Source: Burkholderiaceae bacterium
GTDB lineage: Bacteria > Pseudomonadota > Gammaproteobacteria > Burkholderiales > Burkholderiaceae
Direction: 5' to 3'
Length of the DNA stretch: 37,782 bases
Assembly: GCA_947472645.1 (NCBI GenBank)
Contig: CANJBQ010000030.1
Coordinates: 1-37,782 of the forward strand
Numbering within the stretch: the first letter of the stretch is position 1; each line of letters begins with the position of its first letter. Made by a program: the position numbers and the translations under genes. Positions 18,503-27,307 of this stretch are shown piece after piece. The notes beneath the pieces are model-generated. The model saw only the letters and a program-made list of their open reading frames with translations, had not been told where the DNA came from and searched no databases.

Positions 18503-19381
18503 TTAAACTTTCTTGATAGCCGTTTTGCCAAATAATCCAGAAGGCTTTAGAGCCAATACAAGGAGTAGTAAAAGAAGTCCTGGGACATCTTTATAGCCGG
18601 TTGAAATATAAAAGCCTGTCGTCGTTTCAGCAACGCCTAAGATAAGGCCGCCGATGACGATACCAAAACCGCTCGATAAACCACCGATGATAGCAACCGC
18701 GAAAGCTTTGAGGCCTAGTGATGCACCCATAGTGGCGCCGGTTAAAGTTAAGGGTGAAATAAGTACACCAGCAAATGCTGCGGTAATGGATGAAAGGGCA
18801 TATGAGAACATAATCACAACACCCGTGTTGATACCCATCAGGCCAGCTGCATCACGGTCATTGGATGTAGCAACCACGGCTTTACCATAGATAGTTTTGC
18901 GATTAAACCACTCGACTAATAGCATCATCGAAATAGCCCCAAAAACCACTAAAATCTCCATCGGTAGGATATTTGCACCTAAAAAGTGGATCGGTTCTTC
19001 CGGCAAGGGAGAAGGGAAGCGTAAATCATCACGTCCCCAGACGTTTTCAGCAACGTTCTTGAAGATGATACCTAAAGCGATGGTGGACATAATCCAACCG
19101 AATTCTGATTTGATTTTGATGGCGGGACGCACGCCAATCACTTCTACTAAGCTACCCTGAAAGGCACCAAAGAGACAAACTAAAGGAATCATTAACCAAT
19201 AGTTGATGCCTAAAGTATCCACACACGTCAGTCCCACGAGCGCGCCTAACATTAAGGCCTCCCCTTGACCAAAGTTCAGGGTGCCGGAGGTGGCGAAGGT
19301 CAGTTGGTAGCCAAAGGCAATCACAGCATAAATCATGCCTAGAGCGATTCCGCTAAACAAGAGTTGAATCAGAATTTCCAT
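18503..19381 (-). CDS. livH: Branched-chain amino acid ABC transporter permease LivH
   Basis: The protein has 292 residues, and hydrophobic helices cover most of it. The LivH-type start QLLFSGIALGMIYAVIAFGY and the TLNFGQGE-LMLGA motif are clear. It forms the inner-membrane channel with the LivM half of the next gene, whose ATG follows its stop by four bases. It is separated from livK by 129 bases that contain a hairpin. Confidence 0.93.
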   Translation of the reverse strand: MEILIQLLFSGIALGMIYAVIAFGYQLTFATSGTLNFGQGEALMLGALVGLTCVDTLGINYWLMIPLVCLFGAFQGSLVEVIGVRPAIKIKSEFGWIMSTIALGIIFKNVAENVWGRDDLRFPSPLPEEPIHFLGANILPMEILVVFGAISMMLLVEWFNRKTIYGKAVVATSNDRDAAGLMGINTGVVIMFSYALSSITAAFAGVLISPLTLTGATMGASLGLKAFAVAIIGGLSSGFGIVIGGLILGVAETTTGFYISTGYKDVPGLLLLLLVLALKPSGLFGKTAIKKV

Positions 19382-19466
19382 GAATTTTTCCGAAATTTAC
19401 TTACAACAAATGGATGACAATTTCATTTACAAGGGTGGATTATAAATAGAAAATCATCAAAAAAAC

Positions 19467-19495
19467 AAAAAGCGCCACGAAAAGTAGCGCTTTTT
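19467..19495 (-). terminator. Hairpin between livK and livH, probable partial terminator
   Basis: AAAAAGCGC at 19467-19475 pairs with GCGCTTTTT at 19487-19495 around an 11-base loop, with more T-rich sequence following on the minus strand. It lies just after the livK stop. Placed inside the operon, it is likely to let part of transcription stop so that binding protein exceeds membrane subunits, or to protect the livK message 3' end. Confidence 0.7.
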
Positions 19496-19510
19496 GAGTT
19501 TTAAGAGGAA

Positions 19511-20719
19511 TTACTTCTTCTTTTTAAGGCGAATATCAGAACCTTTTTCTTCATCTTCTTTATAGGCATAAACCACTCTACCGTCTTTAACTTGACCCAT
19601 TACTGGGATGTTATCTGTGATAGCGTCGTGGTCGGTTTTGCTAAATGGCTTATCGTAAACCGTAACAATACCAACAACTTTTTCATTTAAGTTCTCAAGA
19701 GCTTCACGAATACGTTCACCATCGGTAGATCCAGCCTGTCTGATAGCAGAAGCTAGCAAATAAACTGAGTCGTAACCTTGCGCTGCAGATACAGGTGAAT
19801 CAATACGGTTGTTTTTAGGCTTAAACTCCTTTAAGTAAGCGTCAATGAAAGCTTTACGTTTTTGCGTATTAGCTTGTTGAATAAATGTTTGTGGCATTAA
19901 TGCGCCTTCTCCATTTTTACCCGCTGTATCAATGAAGTTTGCCATTGACAGAGTCCAAGAACCAATCATCGGCTTTTTCCAGCCTAATTTAGCCATACCA
20001 TTCGCAATTTGAGCCAGTTCAGGTCCAATAGCGTAGGTCAAAATCACTTCTGCGCCAGCTTCTTTTGCCTTTAGGAGCTGTGAAGTCATATCGGTATCCT
20101 TAACGTTGAATTTTTCAACAGCTACAGGAGTTACACCTTTTGCGGAAAGGGCCTTTGTTAAGTCAGCACGACCGAGTTCACCGTAGTTGGTGGAGTCATG
20201 CAAAATTGCGACCTTTTTGTAACCGCGCTTTACAACCGCTTCTTCAACAATCATAGGGGCTTGGATTTCATCTCGCGCCGCATTTCTGAAGATATAGTTT
20301 GCTGGTTCTTTATCAAATTGGCGAGTCACAATCGTACCGGTTGCGACGTTATTGAACACTGGGATTTTGGCATCTTGAAAAATACGCTGGGCGGCTAGAG
20401 CCACACCTGTATTGATAAATCCCACATCGGCAATTACTTTCTCTTTATTCACTAATTCTTGAGCAATCGAAATTCCACGAGCATTATCCGCTTGGTCATC
20501 ACGTTCAATCAGTTCGATTTTGCGACCTAGAACACCACCATTGGTATTAATTTCCATAGTTGCAAGACGAACACCATCACGCATACTCACACCCATGGAT
20601 GAAGATCCTCCAGTAAAAGGACCAGTTACACCAATTTTAATTGTTTCAGAAGCTAATGCGCCGGCACTCATTAACGAAGCCACAACGGCAATAGCTGAAA
20701 GTTGAATTTTAAATTTCAT
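19511..20719 (-). CDS. livK: Branched-chain amino acid-type periplasmic binding protein
   Basis: The protein has 402 residues. The signal peptide is cleaved after SAGALA, followed by SETIKIGVTGPFTGGSSSMG, the standard start of Leu/Ile/Val-type binding proteins. VELIERDDQADN-like residues (KIELIERDDQ), a two-lobe periplasmic fold and a lysine-rich tail (DIRLKKKK) are seen. It feeds the LivH/LivMG/LivF transporter encoded downstream. The ligand may be a branched-chain amino acid but could also be another amide or aromatic compound. Confidence 0.9.
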   Translation of the reverse strand: MKFKIQLSAIAVVASLMSAGALASETIKIGVTGPFTGGSSSMGVSMRDGVRLATMEINTNGGVLGRKIELIERDDQADNARGISIAQELVNKEKVIADVGFINTGVALAAQRIFQDAKIPVFNNVATGTIVTRQFDKEPANYIFRNAARDEIQAPMIVEEAVVKRGYKKVAILHDSTNYGELGRADLTKALSAKGVTPVAVEKFNVKDTDMTSQLLKAKEAGAEVILTYAIGPELAQIANGMAKLGWKKPMIGSWTLSMANFIDTAGKNGEGALMPQTFIQQANTQKRKAFIDAYLKEFKPKNNRIDSPVSAAQGYDSVYLLASAIRQAGSTDGERIREALENLNEKVVGIVTVYDKPFSKTDHDAITDNIPVMGQVKDGRVVYAYKEDEEKGSDIRLKKKK

Positions 20720-20825
20720 AGATACCCCATAAAAGTCATACGTTTATTTAACAAAAATACTTTAAAGACAAGCAATTGTCTGAGCACACATTGTAACCAC
20801 ATCAATAATCAATAACACTTAGGGT

Positions 20826-20854
20826 TTGCCCCCTGAAACCTATGGTAAGATAAT
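20826..20854 (+). promoter_or_regulatory. Sigma-70-type promoter of tRNA-Leu
   Basis: A -35-like TTGCCC at 20826-20831 and a -10-like GATAAT at 20849-20854 are separated by exactly 17 bases. The tRNA begins 10 bases after the -10 box. Confidence 0.65.
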
Positions 20855-20864
20855 GCCTTCGCGT

Positions 20865-20954
20865 GCCCGAGTGGTGAAATCGGTAGACACAGCAGACTTA
20901 AAATCTGCCGCCCATAAAACGGGCATGCCGGTTCGATTCCGGCCTCGGGCACCA
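20865..20954 (+). tRNA. tRNA-Leu (TAA)
   Basis: The acceptor strands GCCCGAG and CTCGGGC pair, followed by discriminator A and encoded CCA. The anticodon stem GCAGA/TCTGC closes the loop CTTAAAA with anticodon TAA. A long variable arm (GCCC-loop-GGGC) identifies a class II tRNA, and the T arm is GCCGG-TTCGATT-CCGGC. Confidence 0.95.
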
Positions 20955-21196
20955 ATCAAAGCGATTTTCTATCTTTAACGTGGGTATTAATGAATTCATC
21001 CTCTACTTATGAGGGTGTTCGGCGCAAATAGTCTCCGCGTAACCTTCCACCGTTCAAATGAATAAAAAGTAGAATTTTGGGGTAGTTGGATTGCATACAT
21101 GCCGTTTAAAAGCCATCAATTTTTATAACTAATCGGCACCATTTTTTTAGTATGATGAATGAATTATTTACATTCAACCATAGATAGGTGACCCCG

Positions 21197-21934
21197 ATGA
21201 TCAACCGCTTTATATACGTAGCCAGGTTCTTTCAACAAGTCTTATTTGGTTCCTTTTTTCTGTTCTTAGTTGGTAGTCAATTTGCTGTTGCTCAGTCAGC
21301 TCTTGAAGTAGTGAAAAGTCCGTTGCGGACTGATCAGGATCGGAGTATGGATGAAAAGCGTAAGCCGCAAGAGATGCTTAATTTTATTCAAGTCAAGCCA
21401 GGTATGGTGGCTTTAGATATTTTTTCTGCAGGGGGTTATACCGCGCAACTCATGGCATTAGCGGTTGGGCCAAGCGGTAAAGCCTACGCTTTTAATATCA
21501 GAGCATTTCCTGCATTAGAAGAGCGTTTAAAAGAACGTCCTCAAACGAATTTGATTTCAGTCGTTGGCGCCCTCAACGAATTATTGCCCGCAATGGATGG
21601 ACAAATTGACGTCATCACGATTATTAATTCGTATCATGATTTAGTAAACCTCAACCCCGATATTCAAACCATGAATCAACGGTTGCATGCCTTATTAAAA
21701 CCAGGTGGAATGCTCATTATTCGTGATCATGCTGCAAAAGAAGGGACTGGCAAATCAGTCACTAAAACATTGCACCGCATAGAAAGTGCCTCGGTGGTTG
21801 CTGATTTCGAATCGATTGGATTTAAAAAAGTAGCTGAAGGGGATTTTTTAAAAAACCCACAAGATTCTAGGGAAGAGCATTCGAACAAAGGGAATCCTCC
21901 TGAAGGATTTATCATTAAATTAATCAAAAGATAG
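21197..21934 (+). CDS. Secreted class I methyltransferase-like protein
   Basis: The protein has 245 residues from the ATG at 21197, which has AGGTG six bases before it; a GTG three codons earlier is possible but overlaps that site. A signal-like segment (about 10-33, ending FAVAQS) precedes a Rossmann domain with a motif I-like ALDIFSAGGYTAQLMA and a DVITIINSYHDLVN block, as in predicted methyltransferases of the COG4798 type. Export of a SAM-dependent fold is odd because SAM is cytoplasmic, so the protein may be anchored facing inward or have another role. A Bug receptor gene follows by 22 bases. Confidence 0.78.
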   Translation: MINRFIYVARFFQQVLFGSFFLFLVGSQFAVAQSALEVVKSPLRTDQDRSMDEKRKPQEMLNFIQVKPGMVALDIFSAGGYTAQLMALAVGPSGKAYAFNIRAFPALEERLKERPQTNLISVVGALNELLPAMDGQIDVITIINSYHDLVNLNPDIQTMNQRLHALLKPGGMLIIRDHAAKEGTGKSVTKTLHRIESASVVADFESIGFKKVAEGDFLKNPQDSREEHSNKGNPPEGFIIKLIKR

Positions 21935-21956
21935 TTCCTATAGTGAAAGGTAACGG

Positions 21957-22925
21957 ATGCTTCATCGTTTGTTGCGTTGTGGCTTGATATCTTTCCTATG
22001 TGGGTTTATTTCGGTTGCTTTTTCAGTAAACTATCCCCAAAAACCTATCACACTGATTGTTCCTTTTGCAGCTGGTGGTGGAACTGACAGCATTGCGAGA
22101 GATCTCGCAAAGGCATTGTCAGACGCTTTAGGCCAACCTGTGATTGTTGATAATCGAGGCGGGGGTGGTGGGGCTATTGGTGCGCAGATGGTTGCTAAAG
22201 CTGATCCTGATGGATATACCTTGCTATTCGTGACATCAACCTTTGTGACGCATGCAGCAACAGAGACAACGCCTACCTATGATGTGGAAAAAGATTATGC
22301 GCCGATTGCCATGTTGGGTAGGGGGCCATTGATGGTTGTCGCCAATAAAGAACTTGGCCTCAAAAGTGTGGCCGATCTAATTACACTCGCCAAAAAATTA
22401 CCCGATGGCATTAACTACTGTTCTGCAGGATTAGGCAGTATTAATCATTTATCCGGTGAGTTATTTAAACAAAAATCGAATATACCCATGACACATATTC
22501 CCTATAAGGGAAGTGGTCCTGCGACTTTAGATCTTCTTGCAGGCAGAGTACAAATCTTTTTTGCGACGATGCCAACGATGCTGCAATATGTGGAATCTGG
22601 CAGAGTGACTTTGCTGGCCATGACAAGTGACAAACGTTCCCCTTTATTTCCCAATATCCCTACGGTGAGCGAATCGGGAATTCCTGGATTTGATATCTCC
22701 ACTTGGTGGGGTGTTGTTGCACCGGTAGGAACTCCTGCTGCAGTTATTCAAGTTCTTCATCAAGAGATCTCAAAAGCCGCCAGTAAAGACCCGATTAAAG
22801 GACGTATGATAAAAGAAGGCGCGCAGATTTATCAAACCACGCCTGAGCAAATGCGCCAACTCTTAGGGTCAGAGCTCAACCAATGGAAAACGGTGGTTAA
22901 AGCCGCTCATATGAAATTGCAATAA
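21957..22925 (+). CDS. TctC/Bug-type tripartite tricarboxylate receptor
   Basis: The protein has 322 residues. A signal peptide (about 1-23) is followed by YPQKPITLIVPFAAGGGTDS-AR, VDNRGGGGGAIGA and PDGYTLLF, all hallmarks of Bug receptors. GAAAGGTAACGG provides the ribosome binding site. It probably shares a transcript with the secreted methyltransferase-like gene 22 bases upstream and converges with exbD, 13 bases away. The ligand is unknown; no TctAB genes are nearby. Confidence 0.92.
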   Translation: MLHRLLRCGLISFLCGFISVAFSVNYPQKPITLIVPFAAGGGTDSIARDLAKALSDALGQPVIVDNRGGGGGAIGAQMVAKADPDGYTLLFVTSTFVTHAATETTPTYDVEKDYAPIAMLGRGPLMVVANKELGLKSVADLITLAKKLPDGINYCSAGLGSINHLSGELFKQKSNIPMTHIPYKGSGPATLDLLAGRVQIFFATMPTMLQYVESGRVTLLAMTSDKRSPLFPNIPTVSESGIPGFDISTWWGVVAPVGTPAAVIQVLHQEISKAASKDPIKGRMIKEGAQIYQTTPEQMRQLLGSELNQWKTVVKAAHMKLQ

Positions 22926-22938
22926 TGGCGGTTAATGC

Positions 22939-23352
22939 CTAAGGTGTTTCTGTAACAAAGCCGATTTTTGTTAAGCCATTACGTTTACTAGTGCTCAGCA
23001 CTTGCGCCACAAAGTCGTACACCACACGTTTATCAGCGCGAAGATTGACTTCGGGAGAAGGTTCTTGGGCAGCTGCCTCTTTGGCTTTACTGGCATATTC
23101 ATCTAGCGTTACTTTGGTGGTGTTCCAAAATATTTGGCCCTTAGCATCGATCGATACTTGAATGGTTTCGGGCTTACTTGTACTGGCAGAACTCGCTGCT
23201 TTAGGTAGTTCAATTTTGACTGAGTGCTGAATCACTGGCAACGTCACGATAAAAATAATTAATAACACGAGCATGACATCCACGAAGGGAGTCATATTGA
23301 TTTCTGCCATTAATCCAGAATCGTCATCACCTTGGGGAGAAGAAAAAGACAT
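22939..23352 (-). CDS. exbD: ExbD/TolR biopolymer transport protein
   Basis: The protein has 137 residues. The signature AEINMTPFVDVMLVLLIIF, with the functional aspartate in the single membrane helix, is followed by a periplasmic domain ending VLSTSKRNGLTKIGFVTE. It forms the proton-driven motor with ExbB, encoded two bases upstream, and drives TonB. The gene order tonB-exbB-exbD assigns it to ExbD rather than TolR. Confidence 0.93.
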   Translation of the reverse strand: MSFSSPQGDDDSGLMAEINMTPFVDVMLVLLIIFIVTLPVIQHSVKIELPKAASSASTSKPETIQVSIDAKGQIFWNTTKVTLDEYASKAKEAAAQEPSPEVNLRADKRVVYDFVAQVLSTSKRNGLTKIGFVTETP

Positions 23353-23354
23353 GG

Positions 23355-24074
23355 TTAAGGTTTTTCGTTTTGAGTGAGGTAAGTATATAAGTCATCGGTA
23401 AAGCGACGCAACGACAGGAGTAAATCTTTATTCATTTTCGTGAGTGCGTTATATCCTAACACTGCGGGTATCGCGACCACGAGGCCCATCCCGGTCATAA
23501 CGAGTGCTTCACCAATTGGGCCAGCAACTTGATCAATCGAAGCAGATCCGGAGGATCCGATAGTCATTAATGCATGATAAATGCCCCAGACTGTTCCGAA
23601 TAAGCCGATGAAAGGGGCAGTTGCTCCAGTTGATGCTAAAAAAGCCAAACCTTTTTGCAAATTACCAATGATGTCATCGAGTTCTGCTTTGAGATTGCTG
23701 GATAACCAATCCTCTTCCTGGATGTGGTTCGATAAGGGTAGCTGTTGAGGGTTATTCCCTCCGAGTTGACGCTCTTGCAATATCGCATGTGCTCTAGCTG
23801 CCATTTGATGAAACGGATTATTGTCTTTCGTCGAGAAAGTATTGAGGCCATCTTGCCATGAAGTCGTTTTCCAGAATTTAGTGATTTCTTTAATCAGCGG
23901 TTTGATTTGGTAAAGGGCCATAAAGCGGATCACGATGATGTACCAAGATCCAATTGACATGAGGAGTAGCAAAATGGCAACTAGATGAGTAACGGTATCG
24001 CCTTGCAGCCATAGGTGAGCCAAACCAAACTCTGAGGCGGCGGTGGTATCGGTAGGGGGATTTGTAGGATTCAT
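23355..24074 (-). CDS. exbB: ExbB/MotA/TolQ proton channel protein
   Basis: The protein has 239 residues. Three membrane segments are seen, with the conserved block LAFLASTGATAPFIGLFGTVWGIYHAL and the following GEALVMTGMGLVVAIPAVLGYN. It forms the inner-membrane proton channel of the TonB energy system with ExbD, whose gene follows after two bases. It is 17 bases downstream of tonB. Confidence 0.93.
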   Translation of the reverse strand: MNPTNPPTDTTAASEFGLAHLWLQGDTVTHLVAILLLLMSIGSWYIIVIRFMALYQIKPLIKEITKFWKTTSWQDGLNTFSTKDNNPFHQMAARAHAILQERQLGGNNPQQLPLSNHIQEEDWLSSNLKAELDDIIGNLQKGLAFLASTGATAPFIGLFGTVWGIYHALMTIGSSGSASIDQVAGPIGEALVMTGMGLVVAIPAVLGYNALTKMNKDLLLSLRRFTDDLYTYLTQNEKP

Positions 24075-24091
24075 ATACTTATTTTCTCAAA

Positions 24092-24787
24092 TTAATGACT
24101 TAGTTGGAATTTTATGGAAATACCGGCGCTAACACGACTTGGAACACCGTTAATTTTGTAGGGCGCAAAGCGGATTCTGCTTGCGAGATCACTAGCGGCG
24201 CGATCTAGTCGTTCAAACCCACTAGATGTTGTTATTTGTACCGATTTGACGGATCCAGACTCATCGATCATCATTTTGACATTCACAATACCTTGCTCAC
24301 CAATATCTTTAGAAAGTCGCGGATAGAATACTTCTGTATTAGGTCGGTAAACCATGACTAATTGATTCAGTTCAACATTTCCAGCATCAGTTCCAGTAGG
24401 TGTCATCGACTTTGATGAGTTAGAGCTAGATATAGGTTCTGGCGTTTTGGCACTTTCTTGATTAACAGTTTGTTCGGATTTGGTAGGGGATTGTACAAGC
24501 GACTTTTCTTTTGGTACTTCTTGAGTTTTTTCCTCTTGTTTAGTACTTGCTTTTTTTTCAGCAGGAGCAACACTGAGTAGCTTCGGAGCTTGCTTTGGAG
24601 CAGGCGGAGTGGGGGGTGATTTTTCGGGAGGATTGATAGGGGCAGGGGGAGTAATTAGTTCTGCTTGTATGACGGTAGGCGGGGGAGTCTTATTTTCATC
24701 AACATTTAAGAACGCTAATAAAAAAAGAAGGATATGAGCCAAAATAATGGCGAAGAATACAGATCGTTCTTTCCAGTTAGAAAACAT
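24092..24787 (-). CDS. tonB: TonB energy-transducing protein
   Basis: The protein has 231 residues. One N-terminal membrane helix (FFAIILAHILLFLLAF) is followed by a long proline- and lysine-rich periplasm-spanning region (about 33-125). The C-terminal TonB domain contains YPRLSKDIGEQGIVNVKMMI, SGFERLDRAA and RFAPYKINGVP. It transmits energy to outer-membrane receptors for iron chelates or vitamins. Its ATG follows the murI stop directly, so the genes are co-transcribed. Confidence 0.92.
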   Translation of the reverse strand: MFSNWKERSVFFAIILAHILLFLLAFLNVDENKTPPPTVIQAELITPPAPINPPEKSPPTPPAPKQAPKLLSVAPAEKKASTKQEEKTQEVPKEKSLVQSPTKSEQTVNQESAKTPEPISSSNSSKSMTPTGTDAGNVELNQLVMVYRPNTEVFYPRLSKDIGEQGIVNVKMMIDESGSVKSVQITTSSGFERLDRAASDLASRIRFAPYKINGVPSRVSAGISIKFQLSH

Positions 24788-25573
24788 TTAGAGATGAACC
24801 GAATATGCTTGCGCTTGTAACAACCCCTGAAAACCGAGTAGTTTTTTGGCAAGTTGCAAAAGAGATTGTCCATCGCTGGTAGAGTAGAAATTGACACTTC
24901 CAATGCGGGTTTCCTCGGCGCTCACCAAGCGACACATTTGTTTGACAACAGCGTTGCTAGTATCAATGATTTGTAATTGTGCGCCATACATACTTTGAAT
25001 TTGGCTTTGTAAAAATGGATAGTGCGTGCAGCCTAAAACAAGAGTGTCTGCGCCTTGTTCAATCATAGGGTCGATATATTGATGTAATAGCGCATCAATA
25101 AAGGGGCCTGATAATTGTCCTTGTTCAATCAATGGGACAAGACCAACGCCTGCTTGTTGGATAAATTCGCAATCTGATAAAAGGCTGGCGAGAAGCTGTT
25201 TAAATTTATCACTAGTAAGCGTATTTTGTGTTGCTAGTACACCAACAATTTTTTTGGAACTCTGCTGTGCCGCAGGTTTGATACCTGGCTCGACACCAAT
25301 GATGGCGTTCTTTGGAAAGGCTTCTCGAATTTGGGAGATAGCTTGAGCGGTTGCTGTGTTGCAGGCAATGACGATGGCATCACAGCCCTGCTCGATGAGC
25401 CAAGAGCAAAGAGCCAGACTACGAGATGAAACCCAGTCGCTGGATTTTTCACCATAAGGTGTATTAACAGAATCGGCCAAATACACATAGTGATGTCCTG
25501 GAGCCTGGTGAAGGGCTTCATTGAGGATTGATAAGCCACCAATCCCCGAATCGAACACACCAATTTTAGACAA
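24788..25573 (-). CDS. murI: Glutamate racemase
   Basis: The protein has 261 residues. The start region SKIGVFDSGIGGLSIL and both catalytic cysteines, C71 in VIACNTATA and C183 in LGCTHYPFL, are present. It makes D-glutamate for peptidoglycan in the cytoplasm. The start is a TTG at 25573 with AAGGAA some 11 bases upstream; no ATG is available without losing the conserved N-terminus. It sits between the fumarase gene (30-base gap) and tonB (no gap). Confidence 0.93.
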   Translation of the reverse strand: MSKIGVFDSGIGGLSILNEALHQAPGHHYVYLADSVNTPYGEKSSDWVSSRSLALCSWLIEQGCDAIVIACNTATAQAISQIREAFPKNAIIGVEPGIKPAAQQSSKKIVGVLATQNTLTSDKFKQLLASLLSDCEFIQQAGVGLVPLIEQGQLSGPFIDALLHQYIDPMIEQGADTLVLGCTHYPFLQSQIQSMYGAQLQIIDTSNAVVKQMCRLVSAEETRIGSVNFYSTSDGQSLLQLAKKLLGFQGLLQAQAYSVHL

Positions 25574-25603
25574 AGGGACTGATTCCTTTATGCTGAAGTT
25601 GAT

Positions 25604-27124
25604 TTAGGCAACGGAGACCGGAATTTTTCCGATTTTCATTTGCCATTCACGAGGTCCTGTTTGGTGCGCTGATATCCCATTAGCGTCAACCGCCACAGTT
25701 ACTGGCATATCCTTCACCTCAAATTCGTAAATAGCTTCCATACCCAGGTCTGCAAAGCCAACTACCTGAGCTTTTTCAATCGCTTTGGCGACTAAGTAGG
25801 CTGCTCCACCGACAGCCATCAGATAGGCAGAGCGATGTTTTTTGATGGCCTCAATCGCTACTGGACCACGTTCCGCTTTACCAATCATACCGATGAGACC
25901 TGTTTGCGAGAGCATCATTTCGGTGAATTTATCCATCCTAGTTGAGGTTGTTGGGCCAGCTGGACCAACAGCTTCACCGGCAATCGGGTCGACAGGACCC
26001 ACGTAGTAAATCACTTTGTTCGTGAAATCGACGGGTAATTTTTCACCTTTAGCGAGCATTTCTTGAATCCGTTTGTGGGCAGCGTCTCGACCGGTATAGA
26101 TCTTTCCATTCAGGAGTAAAGTTTGACCAACTTTCCAGGTTGCAACTTCTTCTGGGGTTAGGCTATCGAGTTGAACGCGCTTTGATTTTTCTGTATCTGG
26201 CTTCCATGCAACATCAGGCCAATCATCGAGATTAGGGACCGGTAAGATAGCCGGGCCACTGCCATCGAGGTGGAAGTGGATATGGCGCGTTGCCGCACAG
26301 TTCGGAATCATAGCGACTGGCAACGAAGCGGCGTGGGTAGGGTAGTCCATGATTTTGACATCAACGACGGTTGTTAAGCCACCAAGACCTTGTGCTCCGA
26401 TACCCAAAGAGTTCACTTTATCAAAGAGCTCTAGGCGCATTTCTTCTAATTTATTTTGTGGCCCCTTTGCCATCACATCATAAATATCCACTGGATCCAT
26501 TAATGATTCTTTGGCCATCAGCATGGCTTTTTCTGGTGTACCACCAATCCCGATACCAAGGATTCCTGGAGGGCACCAACCTGCACCCATGGTTGGTACA
26601 GTTTTTAATACCCATTCCACGATGGAGTCTGACGGGTTGAGCATGACTAATTTACTTTTGTTTTCAGAGCCGCCGCCTTTAGCGGCGCAAATGACATCGA
26701 CGCTATCACCAGGCACAATTTCGTAATGAATTACGGCTGGAGTATTGTCTTTGGTATTGGTCCGTTTACCACCTGGATCACGTAAGATCGAAGCACGCAG
26801 GGGGTTCCCTTGGTTGCCATAAGCGCGACGCACACCTTCATTGATCATATCCGTAACACTCATGGTGGCTTCCCACTGAACATTCATACCAACTTTAATG
26901 AAAACGACAGCAATACCTGTATCTTGGCAAATTGGGCGCTTACCTTCAGCGCACATTCTGCTATTGGTAAGAATTTGTGCAATGGCGTCTTTGGCGGCAG
27001 GGCTTTGCTCACGCTCGTAGGCTTTGCCGAGAGCTTGAATATAGTCAAGGGGGTGGTAATAAGAGATGTATTGAAATCCATCAGCAACACTTTGAATCAG
27101 GTCTTCTTGGCGAATAGTTGTCAT
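25604..27124 (-). CDS. Fumarate hydratase class I (4Fe-4S)
   Basis: The protein has 506 residues. Three cysteines fit the iron-sulfur ligands of class I fumarases: C66 in RPICQDTG, C184 in GAGWCPPG and C276 in MIPNCAATRHIHF, with spacing close to that of E. coli FumA. The C-terminal domain has GPAGPTTSTRMDKFTEMML and GKAERG. It interconverts fumarate and malate in the TCA cycle and is oxygen-sensitive. It is divergent from acs across a 183-base AT-rich region and is followed by murI. Confidence 0.94.
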   Translation of the reverse strand: MTTIRQEDLIQSVADGFQYISYYHPLDYIQALGKAYEREQSPAAKDAIAQILTNSRMCAEGKRPICQDTGIAVVFIKVGMNVQWEATMSVTDMINEGVRRAYGNQGNPLRASILRDPGGKRTNTKDNTPAVIHYEIVPGDSVDVICAAKGGGSENKSKLVMLNPSDSIVEWVLKTVPTMGAGWCPPGILGIGIGGTPEKAMLMAKESLMDPVDIYDVMAKGPQNKLEEMRLELFDKVNSLGIGAQGLGGLTTVVDVKIMDYPTHAASLPVAMIPNCAATRHIHFHLDGSGPAILPVPNLDDWPDVAWKPDTEKSKRVQLDSLTPEEVATWKVGQTLLLNGKIYTGRDAAHKRIQEMLAKGEKLPVDFTNKVIYYVGPVDPIAGEAVGPAGPTTSTRMDKFTEMMLSQTGLIGMIGKAERGPVAIEAIKKHRSAYLMAVGGAAYLVAKAIEKAQVVGFADLGMEAIYEFEVKDMPVTVAVDANGISAHQTGPREWQMKIGKIPVSVA

Positions 27125-27214
27125 AGTTGTAATTAATCAAGTTAAAAGATAGTCTAAAGAGTATTTTAAAGGGTAATCCTGACAATGAATTGAAAATTCA
27201 GTAAATGTTCTTTT

Positions 27215-27244
27215 TTTGGATAAAAACAGAAATCTAGATAAAAT
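27215..27244 (+). promoter_or_regulatory. Possible promoter for acs
   Basis: TTTGGA at 27215-27220 and TAAAAT at 27239-27244 are 18 bases apart, about 60 bases before the acs start. The match is modest and the region is AT-rich, so this is tentative. Confidence 0.3.
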
Positions 27245-27307
27245 AGTTAGTAAATACAGGATTTAAAAAATCACTTAAAAAAAATAGCGTAAACAAAGGA
27301 GAGCAGT

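Noticed and set aside
18499..18531. TTG start extending the LivM-LivG protein into livH
   Set aside because: It overlaps the livH end, adds a basic stretch before the first helix, and an ATG is available four bases after the livH stop.
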